Shown: positions 1-6,633 of the stretch, in pieces | Position numbering within the stretch: the first letter of the stretch is position 1 | Layout: each line of letters opens with the position of its first letter | Assembly: GCA_964534745.1 (NCBI GenBank) | Contig: CAZHQW010000088.1 | Coordinates: 1 to 8,657, forward strand | DNA length: 8,657 nucleotides | Source: G020354785 sp964534745 | GTDB taxonomy: Bacteria > Bacteroidota > Bacteroidia > Bacteroidales > UBA10428 | Direction of reading: 5' to 3' | Program-made: the position numbers and the translations under genes | Notes under the pieces: model-generated | Databases searched by the model: none | What the model saw: the letters and a program-made list of their open reading frames with translations, nothing else | What the model was told of the DNA's origin: nothing

Positions 1-1
1 C

Positions 2-487
2 CTAAATTACTGTTTCAATGCTCCCTATATATTTTTTAAGAAACATACGTCCCCTGTATATATATACTTTTACCTGCGATTCGCTTAATCCTGTTATATC
101 GGCAATTTCCTCATATGAATACCCTTCGTAGTCTCTCAGCAAAATTACCGATCGCTGGTCATGGGGCAGTTTGTTAACCGCCTCCTCAAGCATTTCTGAT
201 AAACCTGTATATTGTATTGTATGAGAGTACATATCTGCGTTAACTTTTTCAAAATCTTCAAGCCTTTTTTCTTTCCTGATTGTATCTATCATTGTATGGT
301 ATGCTGCAGTAAAAAGGTATGATTTGACTTTTGAATATGATACATTTGAAATTTTTGTCCATAATTTTTCATAAGTATCCTGTATTATATCCTTAGCTTT
401 TTCTTCATCCTTAATATTTTTCAGAATAAAGCGATATAATCCGTCAGAATAATCGTCGACACTCTTATTAAATTCCGCTACAGTCAT
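2..487 (-). CDS. ECF-type RNA polymerase sigma factor (sigma-70 family)
   Basis: Complete 161-residue protein that should direct RNA polymerase core to a limited set of promoters. Sigma region 2 spans about residues 12-76, with the region 2.1/2.2 core DIIQDTYEKLW (33-43) and the basic end of region 2 around RKEKR (71-75). Sigma region 4 spans about 98-154: the LPHDQRSVILLRDYEGYS segment precedes a helix-turn-helix (EEIADITGLSESQVKVYIYR). Sigma regions 1 and 3 are absent, and the length is typical of the ECF group. The gene ends in TAG two bases from the left edge, so any anti-sigma partner would lie outside the window; none is visible here. It is divergent from the TetR-led operon across 248 bp. 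The family call is firm; the ECF subgroup and target genes cannot be read from the sequence. Confidence 0.93.
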   Translation of the reverse strand: MTVAEFNKSVDDYSDGLYRFILKNIKDEEKAKDIIQDTYEKLWTKISNVSYSKVKSYLFTAAYHTMIDTIRKEKRLEDFEKVNADMYSHTIQYTGLSEMLEEAVNKLPHDQRSVILLRDYEGYSYEEIADITGLSESQVKVYIYRGRMFLKKYIGSIETVI

Positions 488-600
488 TTATATCATTTTC
501 CGGATGTGTGACGGTTAAGTTATATAAATTGTTACAAATGTTGTATCATTTAATAAAATTACTTCATAAAAGGCGGGCTGAAACAGATAGTGCAAAAAAA

Positions 601-618
601 TATCAAAAAAATTTGATA
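601..618. repeat. Short AT-rich inverted repeat around the -33 box
   Basis: TATCAAA (601-607) and TTTGATA (612-618) are perfect 7-base inverted arms separated by AAAA. The right arm supplies the TTTG -33 element of the promoter that follows. It could bind a regulator or simply reflect AT-rich promoter DNA. As an RNA hairpin it would be weak, having only one G-C pair per stem. Confidence 0.4.
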
Positions 619-642
619 GTTAAAATAAAAGTTTTATATTTG
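612..642 (+). promoter_or_regulatory. Bacteroidota-type sigma-A promoter of the TetR-led operon
   Basis: TTTG at 612-615 and TATATTTG at 635-642 are separated by 19 bp. This matches both halves of the known Bacteroidota housekeeping promoter (TTTG, 19-21 bp, TAnnTTTG) without a mismatch. Transcription would begin a few bases after 642, roughly 646-650, leaving a leader of about 90 nt before the TetR start codon at 736. The -7 element overlaps the first palindromic operator (639-660), so a repressor bound there should block polymerase. The start site is inferred, not observed. Confidence 0.75.
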
Positions 643-660
643 ACCAACCGTTCAGTCAAA
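639..660. promoter_or_regulatory. Probable TetR-family operator 1, overlapping the -7 box
   Basis: An imperfect 22-bp palindrome with perfect outer arms TTTGAC (639-644) and GTCAAA (655-660). Its right half GTTCAGTC (650-657) is identical to the right half of the second palindrome at 706-721. Size, symmetry and the CAACCGTTCAGTC-like core resemble TetR-family operators, and the gene immediately downstream encodes a TetR-family protein. Autoregulation is therefore the likely role. Binding itself is inferred. Confidence 0.7.
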
Positions 661-670
661 ATAAAATAAC

Positions 671-690
671 GATGCCGCAAGGCATTTTTT
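671..690 (+). terminator. Small terminator-like hairpin in the operon leader
   Basis: ATGCC (672-676) pairs with GGCAT (681-685) around a GCAA loop, a GNRA tetraloop. A G-T wobble at 671/686 can extend the stem, and T residues run through 690. This has the form of a short intrinsic terminator on the plus strand only; the reverse complement lacks the T-run. It lies about 25 nt downstream of the inferred start site, before the first gene, so it may act as an attenuator. The 5-bp stem is short, so efficiency is doubtful. Confidence 0.4.
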
Positions 691-705
691 AAAAACCATG
701 TTTAT

Positions 706-721
706 GACTGAACGTTCAGTC
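706..721. promoter_or_regulatory. Probable TetR-family operator 2 (perfect 16-bp palindrome)
   Basis: GACTGAACGTTCAGTC is a perfect 16-bp palindrome centred between 713 and 714. It shares its GTTCAGTC half-site with operator 1, and the two centres are 64 bp apart, close to six helical turns, so the sites lie on nearly the same DNA face. It ends 14 bp before the TetR start codon. The likely role is repressor binding, perhaps cooperative or looping with operator 1. Confidence 0.72.
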
Positions 722-735
722 TAAAAATTATAATA

Positions 736-1320
736 ATGGCACCAAGGACTGAGGAACAATATGAGCAGATAAGAGAGCAGAAAAGGGCTCTTATACTTGA
801 GGAAGCTCTCAGGCTTTTTGCCGATGAGGGATTTCACAGTACTTCAATAAGCAAAATAGCAAAGTCTGCAGGTATCTCAAAAGGATTGATGTACAACTAT
901 TTTGAAAGCAAGGAGGCGCTGCTTCATGAATTAGTATTATCAGGAATAAATGACCTGACACGGACCTTTGATCCCAACAATGATGGCATTCTTACTACCG
1001 AGGAGCTGGAATATTTTATCAACCAGACTTTTGAGATATTGAAAACCAATATTAAATACTGGAAGCTGTACTTTGCCATTATTTTACAGCCAAGTGTGCT
1101 TAAAATGTTCGGGACAGATTTCAGTAATATACTTGAGCCTATATTCAAAATGCTGGAAGAGTATTTCAGGAGGAAGGGCTATGATAATCCGGAGCTTGAG
1201 AGCAGGCTATTCGGGGCAATACTGGACGGATTGAGTTTTCATTACATTGTAGATCCTGAAAACTTTCCGCTGGAAGAAATTAAGAAAACATTAATTAACA
1301 GATATGCAAGAAAAAAATAA
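736..1320 (+). CDS. TetR/AcrR-family transcriptional repressor with EF-hand-like loop
   Basis: A 194-residue one-component regulator, normal length for TetR. The N-terminal DNA-binding domain (about 17-63) is clear: LILEEALRLFADEGFHSTS leads into the helix-turn-helix ISKIAKSAGISKGLMYNYF, followed by ESKEALLHELV. The C-terminal ligand/dimerisation domain (about 70-190) is not recognisable by ligand. Unusually, residues 79-91 (DPNNDGILTTEEL) satisfy the full EF-hand loop pattern, with helix-like sequence on both sides. ATG at 736 follows an A-rich leader without Shine-Dalgarno sequence, usual for Bacteroidota. It is the first gene of the operon, 8 bp before the LolA-like gene, and two matching palindromes flank its leader, so it probably represses itself and the whole transport operon. 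The inducer is unknown. Confidence 0.93.
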   Translation: MAPRTEEQYEQIREQKRALILEEALRLFADEGFHSTSISKIAKSAGISKGLMYNYFESKEALLHELVLSGINDLTRTFDPNNDGILTTEELEYFINQTFEILKTNIKYWKLYFAIILQPSVLKMFGTDFSNILEPIFKMLEEYFRRKGYDNPELESRLFGAILDGLSFHYIVDPENFPLEEIKKTLINRYARKK

Positions 1321-1328
1321 AATTAGTC

Positions 1329-2093
1329 ATGAGAGCAAGTAAAATAATTTTAGTGGCCGGAATAATGCTGGCAGTTACTGTAGTCTCTTTACAGGCGCAG
1401 TCTTTAACCGCAAAAGAAATCGTGCAAAAGGCCGACGCAAAGATGAGAGGAGAAAAATCAAGTTACAGTACAATGACGATGACAATAGTGAGGCCCACGT
1501 GGCAGCGTACAATAGGATTTAAAAACTGGACCAAAGGAACGGAATATTCACTGGCATTAATAACTGAACCGGCTAAGGAAAGAGGACAGACCTACCTTAA
1601 ACGCGAAAATGAAATGTGGAGCTGGAATCCCATAATAAACAGAATGATTAAGCTCCCTCCGTCAATGCTGGCCCAGGGATGGATGGGTTCGGATTTTACC
1701 AATGATGATTTATTGAATGAATCATCTGTAGTTGTTGACTATACACATAATATGTTGGGGGAAGAGGATATTGCGGGCAGAAAATGCTATAAGATTGAAC
1801 TAATCCCGCTGGAAGATGCCGCCGTGGTATGGGGTAAAATATACGTATGGATCTCTGTTAATGATTATTTATGGATGAAAGCAGAATACTATGATGAAGA
1901 TGAATATCTTATAAAGACAGAACTTGCGTATGACATTAAAAATATGGACGGCAGGATAATTCCGGCAAAATATGAGCTTATTCCGGCTGACAAGCAGGGC
2001 AATAAAACAATTATTGTAATGAATGAGATAAAGTTCAATATCCCGCTGTCAGATGACTTTTTTTCGCAGCAGAACATGAAAAAGGTAAGATAA
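1329..2093 (+). CDS. Periplasmic LolA-like protein (outer membrane lipoprotein-sorting family)
   Basis: A 254-residue exported protein. Residues 1-23 form a Sec signal peptide (basic start, hydrophobic core, LQA before the probable cut), with no lipobox cysteine, so the mature protein should be soluble in the periplasm. The body matches the LolA-like family often annotated 'outer membrane lipoprotein-sorting protein' (PF17131-type, recalled, not searched). Landmarks are ERGQTYLK (84-91), MWSWNP (96-101), the block KLPPSM...GWMGSDFTNDDL (108-128) and DGRIIPAKYELIPADK (207-222). Proteins of this fold carry lipids or lipid anchors in a half-barrel. It lies between the repressor and the permeases, which suggests it receives cargo from the ABC complex. 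The only cysteine in the mature part is C153. The family is confident; the cargo is unknown, and it is not the housekeeping LolA by sequence type. Confidence 0.85.
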   Translation: MRASKIILVAGIMLAVTVVSLQAQSLTAKEIVQKADAKMRGEKSSYSTMTMTIVRPTWQRTIGFKNWTKGTEYSLALITEPAKERGQTYLKRENEMWSWNPIINRMIKLPPSMLAQGWMGSDFTNDDLLNESSVVVDYTHNMLGEEDIAGRKCYKIELIPLEDAAVVWGKIYVWISVNDYLWMKAEYYDEDEYLIKTELAYDIKNMDGRIIPAKYELIPADKQGNKTIIVMNEIKFNIPLSDDFFSQQNMKKVR

Positions 2094-2119
2094 AGGATTA
2101 ATAACAAAAATTCAGAAAA

Positions 2120-3337
2120 ATGAATAATCTATTGTTTGCATGGAGGAACCTGTGGAGAAACAAACGCCGTACCACAATTACAGTTACAGCCGTGGTTGTT
2201 GCCGTTCTCATGTCCACCTGCATGAGTTCGATGCAGGAAGGTATTTATTCAAAAATGATTGATAATGTGGTAAAGTTTTATTCAGGATATTTACAGATTC
2301 ATGAACTTAATTACTGGGAATCAAAATCCATAAATGATGTTTATGAACCCGATGACAGGTTTTATGCTGTGCTTGACAGTGTTAAGGATATTGTCCATTA
2401 TGTACCCAGGGTGGAATCATTCAGTCTTATTTCGACCGGCGAAAATACAAAGGGAGGGGCAATTATTGGGATAGATCCGGGACCGGAGGATAAGTTGTCT
2501 GAATTATCCAGGTGGATTTCAAATGGGAAATACCTGGAAACTGATGATGAGGGCCTTTTATTGGCTGTTAACCTGGCAAAAAATCTGGAGGTAAATATTG
2601 GGGATACCCTGGTTCTATTGAGCCAGGGATATCACGGGGCTACTGCTGCCGGGTTATTCCCGGTAAGGGGGATTCTTACATTTCCTAATCCGGACCTGAA
2701 TAATTTTGGTGCTTATATTGATATCCGCAAGGCACAGGACTTTTTTTCCATGCCCGGCATGGTAACGTCAGTAGCTATTATGGTTGATAATTATTCAGAT
2801 GTCTCATCTGTAAAGAAAGAACTGGAAGATAAACTGCAGAATAGCTATAACATAATGACATGGGACGAAATGCAGCCCGAGATTGTCCAGATGATTAAAG
2901 GAGACAGGGCAGGAGCTGTAATAATGAAAGCTGTCTTATATATAGTAGTGGGATTCGGCATACTGGGAACAATAATTATGATGGTTGCTGAAAGGAAGAG
3001 AGAAACCGGAATTACAGTCGCTATAGGCATGCAGAAAAAGAAACTGCAGGCCATATTGTTTTTTGAAACCATTTATATGGGATTACTGGGTGTATTTTTC
3101 GGGTTCCTTTTAAGTGTACCCATAATTATTATACTGATGCACAATCCAATACCACTGCCCGGGGAAGTCTCCGAAGTATATGAGAAATTCGGATTTGAAC
3201 CGGTAATATATTTCGGGGCACAGTCCAGGGTGTTTGTTAACCAGGTTATTACCGTATTTGCTATAACCCTGCTTATATCTTTATACCCCGTATTTAAAAT
3301 TAAGAATCTTAAAGTCGCTAATGCTTTGAGAACCTAA
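2120..3337 (+). CDS. ABC transporter permease 1, FtsX/LolC/E/MacB type
   Basis: A 405-residue inner-membrane subunit. The layout is typical of type VII (MacB/LolCE) permeases: a basic amphipathic start (WRNLWRNKRR), TM1 at about 18-35, a large periplasmic domain at about 40-265, then TM2 (268-289), TM3 (312-340) and TM4 (371-392). The cytoplasmic segment ERKRETGITVAIGMQKKKLQ (291-310) is the conserved coupling region that contacts the ATPase, and the protein ends in the family's ALRT. The TM3-TM4 periplasmic loop carries YEKFGFEPVIY (354-364), which recurs in permease 2. These transporters do not move cargo through the membrane but drive extraction or mechanical work on the periplasmic side. 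Start ATG at 2120 lies 26 bp after the LolA-like gene. It is paralogous to the next gene, so a heterodimer is likely. Confidence 0.9.
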   Translation: MNNLLFAWRNLWRNKRRTTITVTAVVVAVLMSTCMSSMQEGIYSKMIDNVVKFYSGYLQIHELNYWESKSINDVYEPDDRFYAVLDSVKDIVHYVPRVESFSLISTGENTKGGAIIGIDPGPEDKLSELSRWISNGKYLETDDEGLLLAVNLAKNLEVNIGDTLVLLSQGYHGATAAGLFPVRGILTFPNPDLNNFGAYIDIRKAQDFFSMPGMVTSVAIMVDNYSDVSSVKKELEDKLQNSYNIMTWDEMQPEIVQMIKGDRAGAVIMKAVLYIVVGFGILGTIIMMVAERKRETGITVAIGMQKKKLQAILFFETIYMGLLGVFFGFLLSVPIIIILMHNPIPLPGEVSEVYEKFGFEPVIYFGAQSRVFVNQVITVFAITLLISLYPVFKIKNLKVANALRT

Positions 3338-3368
3338 TAAATAAATTATTAACTTAAAATTTAACGAT

Positions 3369-4589
3369 ATGTTATGGTCAGTTGCTTGGAGAAATATATG
3401 GAGAAGCAGGATGCGGAGCCTGGTAATTATTTGCGCGTTAGCCATAGGTATTCTGTCAGGAGTGTTTACATGGGCTCTTTACGAAGGAATGGTAACTCAG
3501 CGAATCAATTCAGCAATTAAAACTGAAGCGTCACATATTCAGCTTCACCATAAGAAGTACCTGGAAAATCCCGATCTAAAATATTTTATTCATAATTCGG
3601 ACAGTATCAGGGACCAGATTGACAGTATGAAAGGTGTCAGCGCTGTCACCGTAAGATTAATCGTTAATTCAATGATTGCATCGGCGGAAACCGGCTCGGG
3701 AGTCCAGGTTATTGGAATTAATCCGGATGATGAGAGGAAGGTTACCAACATATACGAAAAAATAACGGATGGCGGATATTTTGAAGGAAAGGGACGTAAT
3801 CCCATAGTTATAGGTAAAAAGATGGCCGACAAGTTAAATGTAAATGTGAGGTCGAAGCTGGTGCTGACAATGCAGGATATGAATGGAGAAATAGTACGTG
3901 CACAGTTCAAGGTAGCAGGTATTTATAAAATATCTAACTCGATGTATGAAGAAATGGCCGTATTTGTAAGGAAATCAGATTTGGCATCACTTATTGCCAT
4001 GGAAAATACAGATGGTCATGAAATAGCAGTACTCCTGGATGATGACCGGACTTACAATGATATACAAAATAAATTGTCCGCCAGGTATAAAGACCTTGAT
4101 GTTAAATCATGGAAAGAGATAATGCCTGAAGTGAGCCTGGTCGAGGAATCATTAGATATTTCCATGTATCTTATCCTTGGGATTATTCTCTTTGCCCTGC
4201 TCTTCGGAATTATTAATACAATGCTTATGGCAGTCCTTGAAAGGGTTAAAGAGCTTGGTATGCTTATGGCAGTGGGAATGAATAAAAAAAGGGTGTTTAT
4301 AATGATTATGTTTGAGACACTCTTTCTTGCCTTTACAGGAAGCATAATCGGAATTATACTGGGGTATATGTTTATAGTTTTACTGATGAAAACAGGAATT
4401 AACCTGTCAGCCTGGGGTGAGGCATATGAAAGACTGGGGTATGATACGGTAATTTATCCTGTACCTGACCTGTTAATCGCAGTTAAGGTGACAGCGATGG
4501 TGTTTGTAACCGGACTCGTAGCAGCGATATATCCGGCGATTAGAGCTTTGAAACTTAAACCTGCTGAGGCATTAAGGACAGATATATAA
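3369..4589 (+). CDS. ABC transporter permease 2, FtsX/LolC/E/MacB type
   Basis: A 406-residue paralogue of permease 1 with the same order of parts: amphipathic WRNIWRSRMRS, TM1 (17-37), periplasmic domain (about 40-262), TM2 (264-288), coupling segment ERVKELGMLMAVGMNKKRVF (291-310), TM3 (310-338), TM4 (366-390) and a C-terminal KPAEALRTDI. The TM3-TM4 loop has YERLGYDTVIY (353-363), matching the loop motif of permease 1. In LolCDE, two such subunits differ in role: LolC binds LolA and LolE receives the lipoprotein. Which of the two plays which part here cannot be told from the sequence. The gene starts 31 bp after permease 1 and ends 42 bp before the ATPase gene. Confidence 0.9.
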   Translation: MLWSVAWRNIWRSRMRSLVIICALAIGILSGVFTWALYEGMVTQRINSAIKTEASHIQLHHKKYLENPDLKYFIHNSDSIRDQIDSMKGVSAVTVRLIVNSMIASAETGSGVQVIGINPDDERKVTNIYEKITDGGYFEGKGRNPIVIGKKMADKLNVNVRSKLVLTMQDMNGEIVRAQFKVAGIYKISNSMYEEMAVFVRKSDLASLIAMENTDGHEIAVLLDDDRTYNDIQNKLSARYKDLDVKSWKEIMPEVSLVEESLDISMYLILGIILFALLFGIINTMLMAVLERVKELGMLMAVGMNKKRVFIMIMFETLFLAFTGSIIGIILGYMFIVLLMKTGINLSAWGEAYERLGYDTVIYPVPDLLIAVKVTAMVFVTGLVAAIYPAIRALKLKPAEALRTDI

Positions 4590-4631
4590 TAAATTCTAAA
4601 TTAGAAATAACAATCAATAAAATTCCAAACA

Positions 4632-5321
4632 ATGAAAGTAATTGATATAAAAAACCTGACTAAAATTTATAATGACTCTGAGTTTAAAGTCAATGCACTC
4701 AATGGTGTTGACCTGTCATTTGAGGAAGGCGAATTTGCCGCAGTAGTGGGACCCTCAGGCTCAGGTAAAACAACATTGCTGAATATCATCGGGGGACTTG
4801 ATAATGCCACAAGTGGAAAAGTGATAATTGATCATACAAACATAGGGGATTTGAAATCTTCAAGGCTTATTGATTTCAGGCTCAGAAATATAGGATTTGT
4901 CTTCCAGGCATATAACCTCATTCCGGTATTAACCGCAAGGGAAAATGTGGAGTTTATAATGCATCTTCAGGGCAGGCCAAAGGCTGAACGTGAAAAAAGG
5001 GTAAAGGACCTGATGACAGCGGTAGGATTAAGTGACAGGCTTGACAGCAGGCCTTCGAAATTATCGGGCGGACAGCAGCAGAGAGTTGCAGTGGCCAGGG
5101 CCCTGGCTTCTAAGCCAAAGTTTATCCTTGCTGATGAGCCTACGGCAAACCTCGATTCAAAGTCTACTGAAAACCTGCTTGACATCATGGAAAAGCTTAA
5201 CAGGGAAGAGAATACTACTTTCATTTTCTCCACGCACGATGCAAGGGTTGTAAAAAAAGCAAGAAGGGTAATTACCATTGAAGACGGCAGGGTAGTAAGT
5301 GATGAGGTCAGAAAAAAGTAA
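4632..5321 (+). CDS. ABC transporter ATP-binding protein, LolD/MacB type
   Basis: A 229-residue cytoplasmic ATPase that should power the two permeases. All motifs are intact: Walker A GPSGSGKT (40-47), Q-loop Q92, signature LSGGQQQR (144-151), Walker B FILADEP (164-170), D-loop NLDS (173-176) and the H-loop histidine in STHD (H202). The early segment KIYNDSEFKVNALNGVDL and the GLDNATSGKV stretch after Walker A are typical of the LolD/MacB/FtsE group. It directly follows the permease genes. The next gene's preferred start lies 19 bp past its stop codon, although alternative in-frame starts would overlap it by about 20 bp. The assignment as the motor of this complex is strong; the substrate is not known. 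Confidence 0.95.
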   Translation: MKVIDIKNLTKIYNDSEFKVNALNGVDLSFEEGEFAAVVGPSGSGKTTLLNIIGGLDNATSGKVIIDHTNIGDLKSSRLIDFRLRNIGFVFQAYNLIPVLTARENVEFIMHLQGRPKAEREKRVKDLMTAVGLSDRLDSRPSKLSGGQQQRVAVARALASKPKFILADEPTANLDSKSTENLLDIMEKLNREENTTFIFSTHDARVVKKARRVITIEDGRVVSDEVRKK

Positions 5322-5340
5322 TCTTAGTACACCGAAAGAT

Positions 5341-6633
5341 ATGAAATGGACCACAGTTAAAATCCTCCTTGTCTCTTTGTTGTTAAGTAATATTGTAAAG
5401 GGACAGGATGATAAAAAGCAGAAAAGCTGGGAATTAAACGGGTATATTTCAAATATGCAGTCCGTTATGTACGAGAACCTCAATGATATCTGGCTTACCG
5501 AAAACCAGCTTCATAACCGCCTGAACTTCGAATGGCACATTTCAAAGAATTTTTCTTTTTCTATGCAAACAAGGAACAGGTTTATTTACGGCGACCTTAT
5601 AAGACTTGACCAGGTAATGAAAGACATGCAGGATGAACTTAACGGGGACAGCATTTCAGGTATCGCTTCGGCTTTTGGACTTGATCCCTCCGGTATGGGG
5701 ACGGGACTGGGAGGATTCAGCAACTATGTTGACCAGATTGACGATGATAATGGAGCTATTGACTTGTCACTGATGATTGCAAAAGGCAAAAACTACCTGT
5801 TTAACCTTTTTATTGACAGGCTATGGTTTCAGTATACTGCAGGCAACCTTGAGATTACTGCGGGCCGCCAGCGCATTAACTGGGGGCAGACTTTCGTATG
5901 GAATCCCAATGATATTTTCAATACCTATAATTTCTTTGATTTTGATTATCCTGAAAGGCCCGGCAGTGATGCTTTGAGAATACAGTATTATACGGGAAGC
6001 ACATCTGCTGTTGAGGCGGCCCTGAAGCTGGATAGTGCCGAAAACATTACGGCTGCAGGCCTCTACAGGTTCAATAAGTGGAATTACGATATACAGTTTC
6101 TGGGTGGAGTTTTAAACAGTGAGGATTATGTGGCCGGACTCGGATGGTCGGGGAACATTAAATCGGCAAGTTTCAGGGGGGAGATCAGTTATTTTCATCC
6201 CATTGATAATTTCAAGGATACAACAGGACTCTTATTCGCATCTCTGTCATCGGAGTATGTTTTTAAAAATTCACTGATGATACAGGCTGAGGTATTGTAC
6301 AGGCAGGTACCCAAAGATTTCGAGGTATCGGACTTTTCAGAATACTATTCTGGCCCTCTGTCGGTTAAGAACCTGTCTTTTAGCGAGTACAATATTTTCT
6401 CACAGGCTACATATCCCGTCACTCCCCTGCTAAGTGCAACGCTGGGAGGCATGGTCTTTATGGGTGATATTTCGGGGTATTACATAGGTCCGTCCCTTAG
6501 TTATTCACTGATGGATAACCTTGATTTTTCAGTTTACTTCCAGGTTTTCAGCGGCAAGTTTCCAGACGGAGAAGGAGGAAAGCAAAAACAGAACTTTAAT
6601 CTCGGCTTCCTGAGGTTCAAGATGAGTTTTTAA
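5341..6633 (+). CDS. Outer-membrane beta-barrel protein at the end of the transport operon
   Basis: 430 residues from the chosen ATG at 5341. This start puts a clean signal peptide (MKWTTVKILLVSLLLSNIVKG, cut before Q22) at the N-terminus, 19 bp after the ATPase stop codon. In-frame GTG 5299 and ATG 5302 would add 13-14 polar residues and overlap the ATPase gene. The mature part alternates polar and hydrophobic residues in many short strands rich in Y, F and W, and ends in MSF with a terminal phenylalanine, the usual signal for barrel insertion by BAM. The most striking block is GRQRINWGQTFVWNP (175-189) followed by YPERPGSDALRI. It recalls the GRQ..nWG segments of DUF1302-type porin-like barrels, though that link is by eye. 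A glycine-rich loop sits at about 104-137. The gene overlaps the convergent gene's end by 17 bp. A role as outer-membrane exit or acceptor is inferred from context. Confidence 0.8.
   Translation: MKWTTVKILLVSLLLSNIVKGQDDKKQKSWELNGYISNMQSVMYENLNDIWLTENQLHNRLNFEWHISKNFSFSMQTRNRFIYGDLIRLDQVMKDMQDELNGDSISGIASAFGLDPSGMGTGLGGFSNYVDQIDDDNGAIDLSLMIAKGKNYLFNLFIDRLWFQYTAGNLEITAGRQRINWGQTFVWNPNDIFNTYNFFDFDYPERPGSDALRIQYYTGSTSAVEAALKLDSAENITAAGLYRFNKWNYDIQFLGGVLNSEDYVAGLGWSGNIKSASFRGEISYFHPIDNFKDTTGLLFASLSSEYVFKNSLMIQAEVLYRQVPKDFEVSDFSEYYSGPLSVKNLSFSEYNIFSQATYPVTPLLSATLGGMVFMGDISGYYIGPSLSYSLMDNLDFSVYFQVFSGKFPDGEGGKQKQNFNLGFLRFKMSF

Noticed and set aside
533..545. TACAA-ATG-TTGTA inverted repeat with an AACATTTG on the minus strand, as a sigma-gene promoter or operator
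   Set aside because: Arms are only 5 bases in AT-rich DNA, and no convincing -33 element lies 19-21 bp further upstream; too weak to list as a feature.
1329..2093. Reading this gene as housekeeping lolA
   Set aside because: The conserved blocks (WMGSDFTNDDL, KLPPSM) belong to the separate LolA-like 'lipoprotein-sorting' family, so the symbol lolA would be misleading.
4594..4606. Palindrome TTCTAA-A-TTAGAA between permease 2 and the ATPase gene
   Set aside because: Very AT-rich and short, with no promoter elements or T-run nearby; expected by chance in this composition.
5299..5340. Upstream in-frame starts (GTG 5299, ATG 5302) for the barrel gene
   Set aside because: They add a polar stretch before the signal peptide and overlap the ATPase gene; ATG 5341 gives a standard signal peptide directly. 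They remain possible alternatives.
4967..5483. Minus-strand and alternate-frame open frames over the ATPase gene (also similar ones over the permeases, the repressor and the LolA-like gene)
   Set aside because: They lie opposite or out of frame with well-supported genes and show no recognisable domain or sensible start context; they are shadow frames.
736..6633. A MacAB-TolC-type drug efflux operon
   Set aside because: There is no MacA-like membrane-fusion protein, no TolC-like coiled-coil outer-membrane factor, and the ATPase is separate from the permeases; a LolA-fold carrier takes the periplasmic position.
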